From Gemmataceae bacterium (lineage in GTDB: Bacteria > Planctomycetota > Planctomycetia > Gemmatales > Gemmataceae): DNA of 64,000 nt. Location: the NCBI GenBank assembly GCA_009691845.1, contig SIAJ01000017.1:1-64000 (forward strand), read 5' to 3'. Positions within the stretch are counted from its first letter, which is position 1, and each line of letters starts with the position of its first letter. Positions 26,576-34,800 of the stretch are shown one piece after another. The notes beneath the pieces were generated by a model. That model was not told the origin of the DNA. It saw only the letters and a list, made by a program, of their open reading frames with translations, and searched no databases. Position numbers and translations under genes: made by a program.

Positions 26576-27559
26576 CTACTTCCCTTCCGTTTCCGGTACA
26601 TCCTGGATGATCTGGGCCAGTACGGTATCCGGTGCGATGTTCTCCGCCTGAGCTTCGAAGTTCAACAAAATGCGATGACGAAGTGCCGGCAAATACGCCC
26701 TGCGGATATCCCCGAAGCTCACGTTGAAACGGCCGGTGAGCAGTGCTTGCACCTTGGAAGCCAGCGTCAGAGCTTGCACTCCACGCGGGCTGGCCCCACA
26801 GCGAATGTAGCGGTTCGTGACGGCCGGCGCGAATTCGTTGCCGGGATGCGAGGCCAGCAACAAGCGAATCGCATAATCCTGGACCGGCGGCGCGACTATC
26901 ACTTCTCGAATCAAGGCCTGCCACTTCAGAATCTCCGTGCCGTCCATGATCTTTTCGGGCTTTGGCCACTCGTTCCGGGTCGTGCGATCGAGAATCAAGT
27001 TCAGGTCGTCGCGAGTGCAAAAGGGGACCAAAATCTTGAAGAAAAAGCGATCGAGTTGAGCTTCCGGCAACGGGTACGTTCCTTCTTGCTCGATTGGATT
27101 CTGTGTGGCCAGCACGAAGAACGGTTCTTCCAGCTTGTGGTTTATCCCAGCAATGGTGACGCTGTGCTCCTGCATCGCTTCGAGCAGGGCCGACTGGGTC
27201 TTCGGCGTCGCCCGGTTGATCTCGTCCGCGAGCAGGATCTGGGCAAAGATCGGGCCGGCCTGAAACGCGAAGCGGCGCTGCCCTTCCTGCTCCGTGATGA
27301 TGTTCGTGCCCAGAATGTCCGACGGCATCAGGTCCGGTGTAAACTGAACGCGGGAAAATTTCAGATCGAGTACCTGGGCCAGCGTCCGAACGAGAAGTGT
27401 TTTTCCCAGGCCCGGAACTCCTTCGAGTAACACGTGCCCCCCGACGAACAGGCAGGTCAGCACGCCCTCGACCGCATCGGCCTGGCCGACGATCACCTTG
27501 CCGACCTCGGCCTGCACCTGGGCAAACCGCTCCCGAAATTGCCTGGCTTGCTCGATCAT
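26576..27559 (-). CDS. MoxR-family AAA ATPase
   Basis: 327 residues, normal MoxR length. The P-loop is GVPGLGKTLL, followed by the MoxR signature VQFTPDLMPSDILG; Walker B is LLADEINRATPKTQSALLEAMQE, sensor 1 is FVLATQNPIEQEGTYPLPEAQLDRF, and the C-terminal lid has the CGASPRGVQAL motif. MoxR ATPases act as chaperones for metal insertion or envelope protein complexes, usually with DUF58 and von Willebrand A partners. Here no partner is adjacent: upstream lies a repeat-bearing gap and downstream a gene facing it. Confidence 0.93.
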   Translation of the reverse strand: MIEQARQFRERFAQVQAEVGKVIVGQADAVEGVLTCLFVGGHVLLEGVPGLGKTLLVRTLAQVLDLKFSRVQFTPDLMPSDILGTNIITEQEGQRRFAFQAGPIFAQILLADEINRATPKTQSALLEAMQEHSVTIAGINHKLEEPFFVLATQNPIEQEGTYPLPEAQLDRFFFKILVPFCTRDDLNLILDRTTRNEWPKPEKIMDGTEILKWQALIREVIVAPPVQDYAIRLLLASHPGNEFAPAVTNRYIRCGASPRGVQALTLASKVQALLTGRFNVSFGDIRRAYLPALRHRILLNFEAQAENIAPDTVLAQIIQDVPETEGK

Positions 27560-27945
27560 GGTGTTCTCTTCAAAAACGAAGTGCGTTCACCCATGCGTTC
27601 TTTTCTACGGCTTCCGACGGTTGTCGTGAGTCTTTTGCTCAAGCAAAAGACCAGCGCGAAAGCGTGAACGTGCGAAAACACGAAGAGAGCCAACGAGAAG
27701 CAAGAGAATCGGACGGGATGTATTGGAGAAATCGATTGCTGCATTTCCATCCGGTTGCTCCCGTAAATCCTGTCCAATTCAGTTGGAGACGTCCATGCAT
27801 TCCTGTTTCGTTTTTTCGTGCGTTCGTGATCTGCCTTTGGAGATGCGATTCGGGCTACAATTGGCAGTCGACGACGCTCCTCTCGACTTTCCTCGGGGGT
27901 TTCTGCTAAACTGACCCCACCAAGTTGGTCGTACCTGAGACTGGC
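27560..27945. repeat. Gap with palindromic repeat, CGTTCGTGATCTG family copy 2
   Basis: 386 bases between divergent genes. Arms at 27666-27684 (GAACGTGCGAAAACACGAA) and 27807-27825 match at 16 of 19 positions, and the right arm is followed by CGTTCGTGATCTG-like sequence as at 23657. The 120 bases inside include TCCTGTCCAATTC. No gene is supported. Promoters for the MoxR and HYExAFE genes must lie here. Confidence 0.6.
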
Positions 27946-28467
27946 ATGGACCGCTCGAATCACTACGAAACCGCTTTCGAAGCGTATCTGCGCGATCGTC
28001 GGCTCGGCTACATTGCCGTCGACGAATCGAAACGCAGCACGCTCGACGACGATCCGGTCAAGAGCATCGACTTCATCGTTCACGGCCTGGACGGTGCCAA
28101 ACTCCTGGTCGATATCAAGGGGCGAAAGTTCCCGGGTGGCACTCCCGATAAGCCTCGCTGCATCTGGCAAAACTGGGTTGCCCGCGATGATGTTTTGGGC
28201 CTCGAACGCTGGCAATCGCGGTTCGGCCTCGATTACCAGCCTTTGCTCGTATTTGCCTACTGCATCCATCCCGATATCGATTTGAAGCAAGGAACCACCG
28301 ATCTCTGGGTCTGGAATGGCTGCCGGTATCTCATGCGCGCCGTCCGCGTCGCGGATTATCGCGAGCACATGCGCGTCCGCTCTCCACGCTGGGGCACGGT
28401 CCATCTGCCCACAGCCATCTTCCGGGAACTCGTTCGGCCGCTGCGGGAGTTCACCCACCCGGAATGA
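27946..28467 (+). CDS. HYExAFE-family protein with PD-(D/E)XK nuclease-like motif
   Basis: 173 residues from ATG 27946. The opening NHYETAFEAYLRDR is the motif that names the planctomycete HYExAFE family. Further on, SIDFIVHG and LLVDIKGRKFPGG place an Asp, then D-x-K with Ile between, in the order of a PD-(D/E)XK active site (D...DIK). A WxNWVARDD motif follows. It is a soluble cytoplasmic protein without a known role; a nuclease fold is inferred from these motifs only. Its TGA overlaps the next start (ATGA), so it is translationally coupled to an acyltransferase gene. Confidence 0.8.
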   Translation: MDRSNHYETAFEAYLRDRRLGYIAVDESKRSTLDDDPVKSIDFIVHGLDGAKLLVDIKGRKFPGGTPDKPRCIWQNWVARDDVLGLERWQSRFGLDYQPLLVFAYCIHPDIDLKQGTTDLWVWNGCRYLMRAVRVADYREHMRVRSPRWGTVHLPTAIFRELVRPLREFTHPE

Positions 28468-29756
28468 CGACCGCCTCGCCGCCAGCTTCCGACCGCTATC
28501 ACGCTCTCGACGCTCTGCGTGGCTTTGCCATGTTCCTGGGAGTCCTTCTTCATGCAGCGCTATCGTACACCTTCATTCCCGTTGAATTTTGGCCGGTGCA
28601 GGATGCCCGGCGTTCCAACCTCTTTGACGCCATCTTGCTGGCCGTGCATGATTTTCGCATGCAGTTATTCTTTCTCCTGGCCGGGTTCTTCGGCTGTCTG
28701 CTCTATGCACGTTACGGCTTCGGCGGCACGCTCAAGCATCGTCTGAAACGCGTGGCTTTGCCGCTCGTGCTGGCCATGTTGACGATCCAGCCGGCATTGC
28801 AGGCCGTCAGCGTTTACGCACTTGCAACCTCAAGCGGGGCCCGAACGCGGGTGACGTTCTTCGGCGATACGGTTGACCCATCGGAAACTCCAATCGAAAC
28901 TGTCGCGGAGCATTTCACGAGTGGGGCGTTCTTGCACCTCCTGATCCCCGCTCATCTCTGGTTCTTGTACTTCCTGCTCCTGTGCTTCGCACTCATGCTT
29001 CCGTTAGCGAGGCTGGGCGATCGGCTACGAACGCGGCCGCTCGGTCTCGCCTGGGACACCGGCTTCCGTTGGCTCGCTCGTTCACGTTTTCGCTGGCTGA
29101 TCCTGACGGCCCTAACTTGGCCGCTTTTGCTCCCGATGACCAGTCCGGCCGGCGTCGACACACCGATGGATTGGCTGCCACTGCCGCATTTGCTGGCCTA
29201 TTACTTCTTCTTCTTCCTGATCGGGTGGACGCTTTATCGCCATCGTGACTTGCTGCCCCGCTTCGTCTGCGGGTGGCGCTGGGCAATTGCCGTGGGCAAT
29301 CTGTTCGTGCTTCCGGCTGGAGTGCTGGCTCTCTATCTGGAGACGAAACCACACAAGGCGAACATGGTGGATGGGTTTTACTTTCACCGACTTGCACTGC
29401 CCTTGCTTGCACTTTACACCTGGCTCAGCATCGGTGGGCTCCTCGGCTTGTTTCTGCACTTTCTCTCACGCGAACGGGCCTGGGTGCGCTGGATGGCGGA
29501 CAGTTCCTACTGGTGCTACCTCGCAAGTTTGCCGCCGATCGTACTGTTCCAGTTCCTGGCCCTTTCCTGGGACATTCCTGGCCCCCTGAAGTTCGCATTC
29601 GTGAGCGTGGCCACGATCGTGCTCTTGTTGCTGACGTATCAATTTGGCGTGCGTTACACGGTCATCGGCCGCTTGTTGAATGGACCACGCGTAAAGTTTC
29701 TGAGTGTCGCCAATAATTCATCCGCGCTGCGGGAACGCTTGATCGCATCGAAGTGA
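28464..29756 (+). CDS. Acyltransferase 3 family membrane protein
   Basis: 430 residues with about ten hydrophobic segments. The N-terminal motif RYHALDALRGFAMFLGVLLHA is the family signature, with the catalytic-type His in LLHA; a second diagnostic stretch is RMQLFFLLAGFFGCLLY. Family members transfer acyl groups to sugars of surface polysaccharides or succinyl groups to glucans (OpgC-like). It overlaps the preceding gene by four bases and, at its 3' end, overlaps the convergent dihydrouridine synthase gene by 103 bases. Confidence 0.88.
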   Translation: MTTASPPASDRYHALDALRGFAMFLGVLLHAALSYTFIPVEFWPVQDARRSNLFDAILLAVHDFRMQLFFLLAGFFGCLLYARYGFGGTLKHRLKRVALPLVLAMLTIQPALQAVSVYALATSSGARTRVTFFGDTVDPSETPIETVAEHFTSGAFLHLLIPAHLWFLYFLLLCFALMLPLARLGDRLRTRPLGLAWDTGFRWLARSRFRWLILTALTWPLLLPMTSPAGVDTPMDWLPLPHLLAYYFFFFLIGWTLYRHRDLLPRFVCGWRWAIAVGNLFVLPAGVLALYLETKPHKANMVDGFYFHRLALPLLALYTWLSIGGLLGLFLHFLSRERAWVRWMADSSYWCYLASLPPIVLFQFLALSWDIPGPLKFAFVSVATIVLLLLTYQFGVRYTVIGRLLNGPRVKFLSVANNSSALRERLIASK

Positions 29757-30667
29757 GCGAACGTGCCATGCGTGGCGGCCAGTCTGAGCCATTGCTTCAG
29801 CCGCATCACACTTTGGGTCGGGGACAACTCCCGGAATTCCGGTGTCAACTCCGTGAGCCGTCGCAACTGCGTGGGCCAATCGGCGATCATCTCTGTCTGA
29901 GGTTGGCACGCCGCGATCCCAAGCTCGGTCGCGACCAGGTTGGCAAAGCCTGGCGTGGCCAGCGCACCTCGACCCAACATGAAATGTCGGCAACCCGTTT
30001 CCTCGCGACAGCGTTGAAATCCTTCCATGTTCCAGATGTCGCCATTGGCCACGATCGGTATTTCGAGTCGCTCCCGCACCTGGCCGATGAGTGGCCAGTA
30101 GACCGGCGGAGCATATCCCTGCGTCCGTGTGCGCGCGTGAATGGTCAGCCAGGATGCACCCCCCTCGGCGGCCATGGCCGCATTTTCGTGAATCGAATCC
30201 ACGCAGTCCCAGCCCAGACGAAGTTTCGCGGAGACCGGGACGTGTGAGGGCAGCGCGTCCCGGATGGCACGCACGATCTCTCGAATGCGCGCCGGGTGCT
30301 TCAACAGCGAAGCCCCGCCGTCGTGACGGTTCACCGTGTTGGCCGGGCAACCGAAGTTCATATCGATGGCGGTTGCCCCAGCTTCGTAGGCAACTACTGC
30401 GGCCTCTGCCAACCGGCCTGCGTGCCCGCCAAGCAGTTGAACCTGAACGGGCAAGCCGGTCGATGTCCGAGCACCGTTCGTCAGTTCAGGCACATGTCGT
30501 AGCAGCACGCTTTTGCCGGGAACCGAATGGCTGATGCGAAAAAACTCGGAGACGGCAAACGTGAACGCACCCGTCGCACCTTGCAAGGCCCGCATGGGGG
30601 CGTCGGTCACGCCTTCCATGGGTGCCAGGATGAGCGCGGGTGAGGTAGAGTCGAGCATGAAACGCAT
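29654..30667 (-). CDS. tRNA-dihydrouridine synthase (Dus family)
   Basis: 337 residues from ATG 30667; ATG 30658 is also possible. Longer frames would read through the divergent tRNA and are rejected. This FMN enzyme reduces uridines in tRNA D-loops. Visible motifs: LAPMEGVTDAPMRAL at the first strand, MNFGCPANTVNRHDGGASLL with the catalytic Cys, KLRLGWD, TIHARTRTQGYAPP, NGDIWNMEGF and MLGRGALATPGF. It is not clear which Dus subfamily it belongs to. Its C-terminal 34 codons lie antisense to the acyltransferase gene. A tRNA gene is next to it on the other strand. Confidence 0.92.
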   Translation of the reverse strand: MRFMLDSTSPALILAPMEGVTDAPMRALQGATGAFTFAVSEFFRISHSVPGKSVLLRHVPELTNGARTSTGLPVQVQLLGGHAGRLAEAAVVAYEAGATAIDMNFGCPANTVNRHDGGASLLKHPARIREIVRAIRDALPSHVPVSAKLRLGWDCVDSIHENAAMAAEGGASWLTIHARTRTQGYAPPVYWPLIGQVRERLEIPIVANGDIWNMEGFQRCREETGCRHFMLGRGALATPGFANLVATELGIAACQPQTEMIADWPTQLRRLTELTPEFRELSPTQSVMRLKQWLRLAATHGTFAHFDAIKRSRSADELLATLRNFTRGPFNKRPMTV

Positions 30668-30745
30668 CCGGTCCAAGACACCTTCGAGGCGGCAGAGTAG
30701 AGATTTTACCGACGCGAGCCCTAAAAAGCCTATCAAAGAAGCAAA

Positions 30746-30818
30746 GGGCCCGTAGCTCAACGGTCAGAGCAGGGGACTCATAATCCCTTGGTTCAGGGTT
30801 CGAATCCCTGCGGGCCCA
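30746..30818 (+). tRNA. tRNA with CAU anticodon (Met elongator or Ile2)
   Basis: Full cloverleaf: acceptor GGGCCCG/CGGGCCC, D-stem GCTC/GAGC, anticodon stem GGGGA/TCCCT around loop CTCATAA (anticodon CAT), T-stem CAGGG/CCCTG with TTCGAAT loop, discriminator A; CCA is not encoded. It lacks the unpaired first acceptor position of an initiator. CAU could be elongator methionine or, after lysidine modification, isoleucine AUA. Confidence 0.95.
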
Positions 30819-31017
30819 GTTCCTCCCCTCTTCTTGCTGCCATCGCTGACCCATCCTGGGTGGCTTTGGCGGAGAAATCAAATTTTCCCAAGTTTTAGTT
30901 GCAATCCCCATGTGGCCGTTGTTACCATACACATGCAATTTTACTGGGCCCAAGACCGGGGAGGGCGTTTCGCCCGCATGGATGGCAGGACGTCGATCTG
31001 CGACAAGGGAGTCTCCA

Positions 31018-31242
31018 ATGCCTGCACTGCTACTTGATTCGCTTCCCCGCGCAGCCATGCTGATGCGGGAGAATCCCGTGAATGATCTGCGGCGCCTCGA
31101 CGTGACGGAAAGCGATGTGGAGATCGTAATCTCCGGGATCGTCAGTTCTTACTACCTGAAGCAGATGGCACAGGAAGCAATTCGACCCGCACTCTCTGGT
31201 CGACGCTTGCGAAATCAAGTAATTGTTTTTCATCCCAAGTAG
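31018..31242 (+). CDS. Short BON-domain protein
   Basis: 74 residues from ATG 31018, with GGGAG seven bases upstream. The pattern DVEIVISGIVSSYYLKQMAQ followed by GRRLRNQVIVFHP is that of a single BON domain (beta-alpha-beta-beta), thought to bind phospholipid or other hydrophobic ligands. There is no signal peptide. Short free-standing BON proteins are common in planctomycetes. It is adjacent to a tRNA upstream and a dead Hsp20 gene downstream. Confidence 0.75.
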   Translation: MPALLLDSLPRAAMLMRENPVNDLRRLDVTESDVEIVISGIVSSYYLKQMAQEAIRPALSGRRLRNQVIVFHPK

Positions 31243-31416
31243 GTGCCAATTTGACATGGTTTCGTGTGCCGGGTCCTGGCTAACCCAGGTGCGAAGAGAT
31301 CGCGCAATTACTCCTAGCTTCAGTCATTTCCTTCGACCATCTTTTCTCCATCCTGTTGGACATGCTACTTGGTTCTTCCATCTTCGGTTGGTCATTTCCC
31401 CAATCTACCGAAGAGG

Positions 31417-31873
31417 TCACATGTTTCATCAACCCGCGAACTCTCAACAATCTGGGGCGTGAGAACGGATGGTTTCCGGCACGAGGCCGATCGGCTGTTC
31501 GGCCGACTAAGCCATCGGCACTCATGCAGACGCTCCCGCGTGGATGTGCTGGAGACCCAGCAAGAATTGATGTCGCTTGCCGACTTTCGGGAGTACGGCC
31601 CACGGGATGCGATGCCCGTTTCGAAAATAGCAAATTGACGATTCATGGCCGACGAGCCGCCGCGTTTCCGAGCAAGAAACGGGTGCTATGGGAATACGAA
31701 TCAACGCATGACCATCGGATGTATCGATTAGCAGAGGATGTGGCAGCGGACCGGATCGATGCGTTTTCCAGCACGGCGTCCTGACGGTTCACCTGCCCAA
31801 GGCAGAGGCCGCCAAACTGCACCGAATCGCGGCCAAGGGGAAGGGACGGAAATTGCGGGCGTCGATCAGGTAA
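31417..31873 (+). pseudogene. Small heat-shock protein (Hsp20) pseudogene
   Basis: Hsp20-like segments appear in order but in three frames: EADRLFGRL and a DVLETQQEL region (31420-31630), then NSKLTIHGRR and VAADRIDA (31630-31763), then FQHGVLTVHLPKAEAAKLHRIA ending at TAA 31871-31873. The last two match the alpha-crystallin domain's GVLT-x-x-LPK signature. At least two frameshifts and no full-length frame mean it cannot make the protein. The first part is diverged, so the start is approximate. Confidence 0.75.
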
Positions 31874-31886
31874 TCGACGCCCCACC

Positions 31887-34800
31887 TCAGCGTCCCGTCA
31901 TCGTGAACGCCGCCCACGAATACGGGTGGGCCGCACCGTTCGCTTTCCTCCGAGCCAAAATCGCTTCCCGCTGCATGTCGGCGAGTGCCAGGCTCGCCGA
32001 CTCTTCCAGTGCCAGCCGCGAGTAGAATCGATTCAGTAGGCGCGTCGATTCCGCGTCGATCGATGGCCAAAGCGTGGAGAGCACGCTCGCAGTTCCCGCC
32101 ATCCGAAACGCCTGCCGTAAACCTGCGACGGCATCACCCGCCTTGGTGGCGTCCGACCCGCTCAGCACAACCATCCGTGTGCCACGCAAATCGAGGCCAA
32201 CGATCTCCGCAGCAGACAGCACGCCGTCTTCCTGACCCTCCCTGGCTTCCGCACCGCGGTTGCTGCCCGCGAGGTATAGACCGCTCCGTACGAAGGGGTC
32301 ATCACCCTTCGGCGACGATGCCGGCAGATGAAAACTGTGCGTCGCCAAAACCAGAAGTTTCGGTCGCGTGGCGGCCTTCACTGCTTGCTCCGTGGCCCCG
32401 GCTTCGATGAGCAGCCTGGCCTCGACAGTGGTCAACTCCTTGAGCAGGGCCGCGGTCGTCTCGCCGTGCTTTCGGCTCGCCGATAACGGCCCTGCCCTGG
32501 TTGCTGCAGCGGCAACAGGACGTGTCTCACTGGTCTCGAGTTCGAGCACAAACCCATCGGGAAGCACGTCGTTCTTCTCCTTCAACCGGCGTTCCCCCTT
32601 GAGTTCCCGACCGACGATTTTGCTCGTGTAAACGGACCGCTCCGTCTCCATGATGACCAAATCGCCCGCTTGCTTCCACGTTCCCTGGCCGATGAGGTTC
32701 CCTTCGGGAATGCGCACGCTCAGCTTGCCGGCGAGACCGAATACAAATGTCGCATCAAAGCTCCCTAACCGGCCCTTGGCCTCCGTACCGGCTAGCCTTG
32801 GCAGACCAGCGACCGGTGCCGCGTCGAAACTAGGGTCGGCCACAACGAGAGGGGCCGATGTCTCGCCTTTGTAAGTTTCTGGCTTGAGAAGATCGCGACC
32901 ACTGTGCACCAGACGTGGCGTCATGGCTTCGACGAGGTAGCGGTCGCCATCGATTGGCAGCGCAGCCCAGGGAACCAGCCAGAGGTCGCCGTCCGGACTG
33001 AGAATCAGGTTCTTCACACCCTGCAACTGACTGGCGAACGGCTTGAGCACGCGGTCGGCCAGTTTTGTCAGTACTTCGCGTAGCTTCTTCTCGGCCTGGG
33101 CTTCGCCGAGTTGTTGGGCAACGCGAACCCCGTCGGCAATTTCCAGACGGGCAGTTTGGATCGCGGCATCGATCGGTGCGGCCTCGCCAAGGTCCACGAC
33201 GGTAATTGGACCCGTCGGCGGTATTACCCAGGCCACGTAATGCGTCGTGTCCCAGGCTGGTTCGCCAGGACGACCCGAGATGCGGGCTGGATGAAAGCGG
33301 GCGATGTCCACGAACAGACTGCCGGCGGGCATCGCGCTGCGAACTTCGTCGAGATCAACCCACGGCGGGAAGAGAGTTGCCGACGGCCCGCCTAGAGTCT
33401 GCTCGAGAATTCGCCGGCGAAAGCGCATTTCCGCCCGCTGTTTTCGGGCGTTCATCGTGGCTGGACCGCCTTCCTGAACGAGCAGGACTGCCTCGCGACT
33501 GCGAAGGTCCTGCACTTCGGACAGGGCCTGGCGTGCCTCGGGATCGGTGAGGTCGCGTTCCAGCCGCGCGCGCAGGGTTCGCGATTCAAGCGCAGCGTTC
33601 TTCCCGTTGAGCAGCCACTCGGCTGAGCGCCGAGCCATCCCGGACTCGGTCGCCCGGTCACGCCCCAGTGTCAGTGCCTTGGCGAAGGTCTCGACTTCGG
33701 ACTGCACGATAAACTCGCGTTGTTCGGCTTCCGGCAGATACGGAAGGTCGCGCATGAGAAACCGGCGTGCGGAACGGCGGTGCTCGTCGAATAGGCCTGC
33801 TGCGTCCTTGGTTTTGCCATCCATCCAGGCGTCCGTGGCGAGATGGCTAATGTTCGCGTTCACGGTGGGGTGATCGAGCCCAAATATCTTTTGGCTCATC
33901 GCACGCGCCCGCTGGTGCATCTCGCGGGCAGCCGCCAATTTTCCTTGGTTTCGTAGCGTGGTGCCGAGCAACATCTGCGTGTTGGCTACGTTGGGATGCA
34001 GTGCCCCCAGGTGCTTCTCGAAGATCGTCAGGACCTGCTGATAGCCCGCCTCGGCCTCGACATGTTGCCCGGCAGATGCGTGAAAGCCTGCCAGCGAGAA
34101 TACTGTTTCGGCATAGGCCAGGTGGCCAGTGCCGAAGAGTTTCTCCATGAGCACGACATTTCGGCGATAGAACGCTTCCGCGGCCTTGCGATCGCCCGCC
34201 TTGTTCGCCACCACCGCCAGACTGTTCACCGCATCGTGGACGGCGGGATGTTCGGATCCATAGGCTTTTTCGCGGATCTTCAGCGATCGCTCCAGCAAGG
34301 TCTGCGCGTCAGTTGGTTGGCCGCGTTCCACGGCCAGGTTCGCCAAATCGGTCAGGCTCGCGGACACGGCCGGATGATCCGAGCCGACCGCTTTTTCGTG
34401 AATGGCCAACGAACGGCGATACAGCACTTCGGCTTCGGCGAACTTGCTTCGCTCCGTCTGAAGTGCAGCCAAATTGTTGATCTTGGGCACGATGCTTTGA
34501 GAAACGGGACCGTAAACGTTCTCGGCAACCGCGAGCGAGCGAAGCAGATAGCGTTCCGCTTCCGCGTTTCGGCCGCGAGCCCTTTCCAATAGTCCCAAGC
34601 TGCCGAGCGTGTCCGAAACGGTCGGGTGATCCACTCCGTAAACGCGTTCGTAGCTGGCCAGGGCCCGCATGAACCAGCCGGCGGCCTCGGCGAATTTTCC
34701 TTGATCCGCACACACGACCGCCAGGTTACTGGCACTCGATATGGTGCGAACACTGTCCGCACTCAGCGCGACCTCGCGAATGTTCAATGCCCGGCGATGG

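Noticed and set aside
26235-27020. Leftward open frame of over 260 codons overlapping the MoxR gene
   Set aside because: Same strand as MoxR but in another frame; composition is that of a shadow, and MoxR motifs are complete in the other frame.
30668-30760. Longer N-terminus for the dihydrouridine synthase
   Set aside because: It would be antisense across the first part of the tRNA; the LAPMEGVTD motif is normally near the N-terminus.
31417-31873. An intact unknown gene on the plus strand (142-codon frame ending 31784)
   Set aside because: The conserved segments match Hsp20 only when the frame is switched, so this frame is a fragment of a pseudogene.
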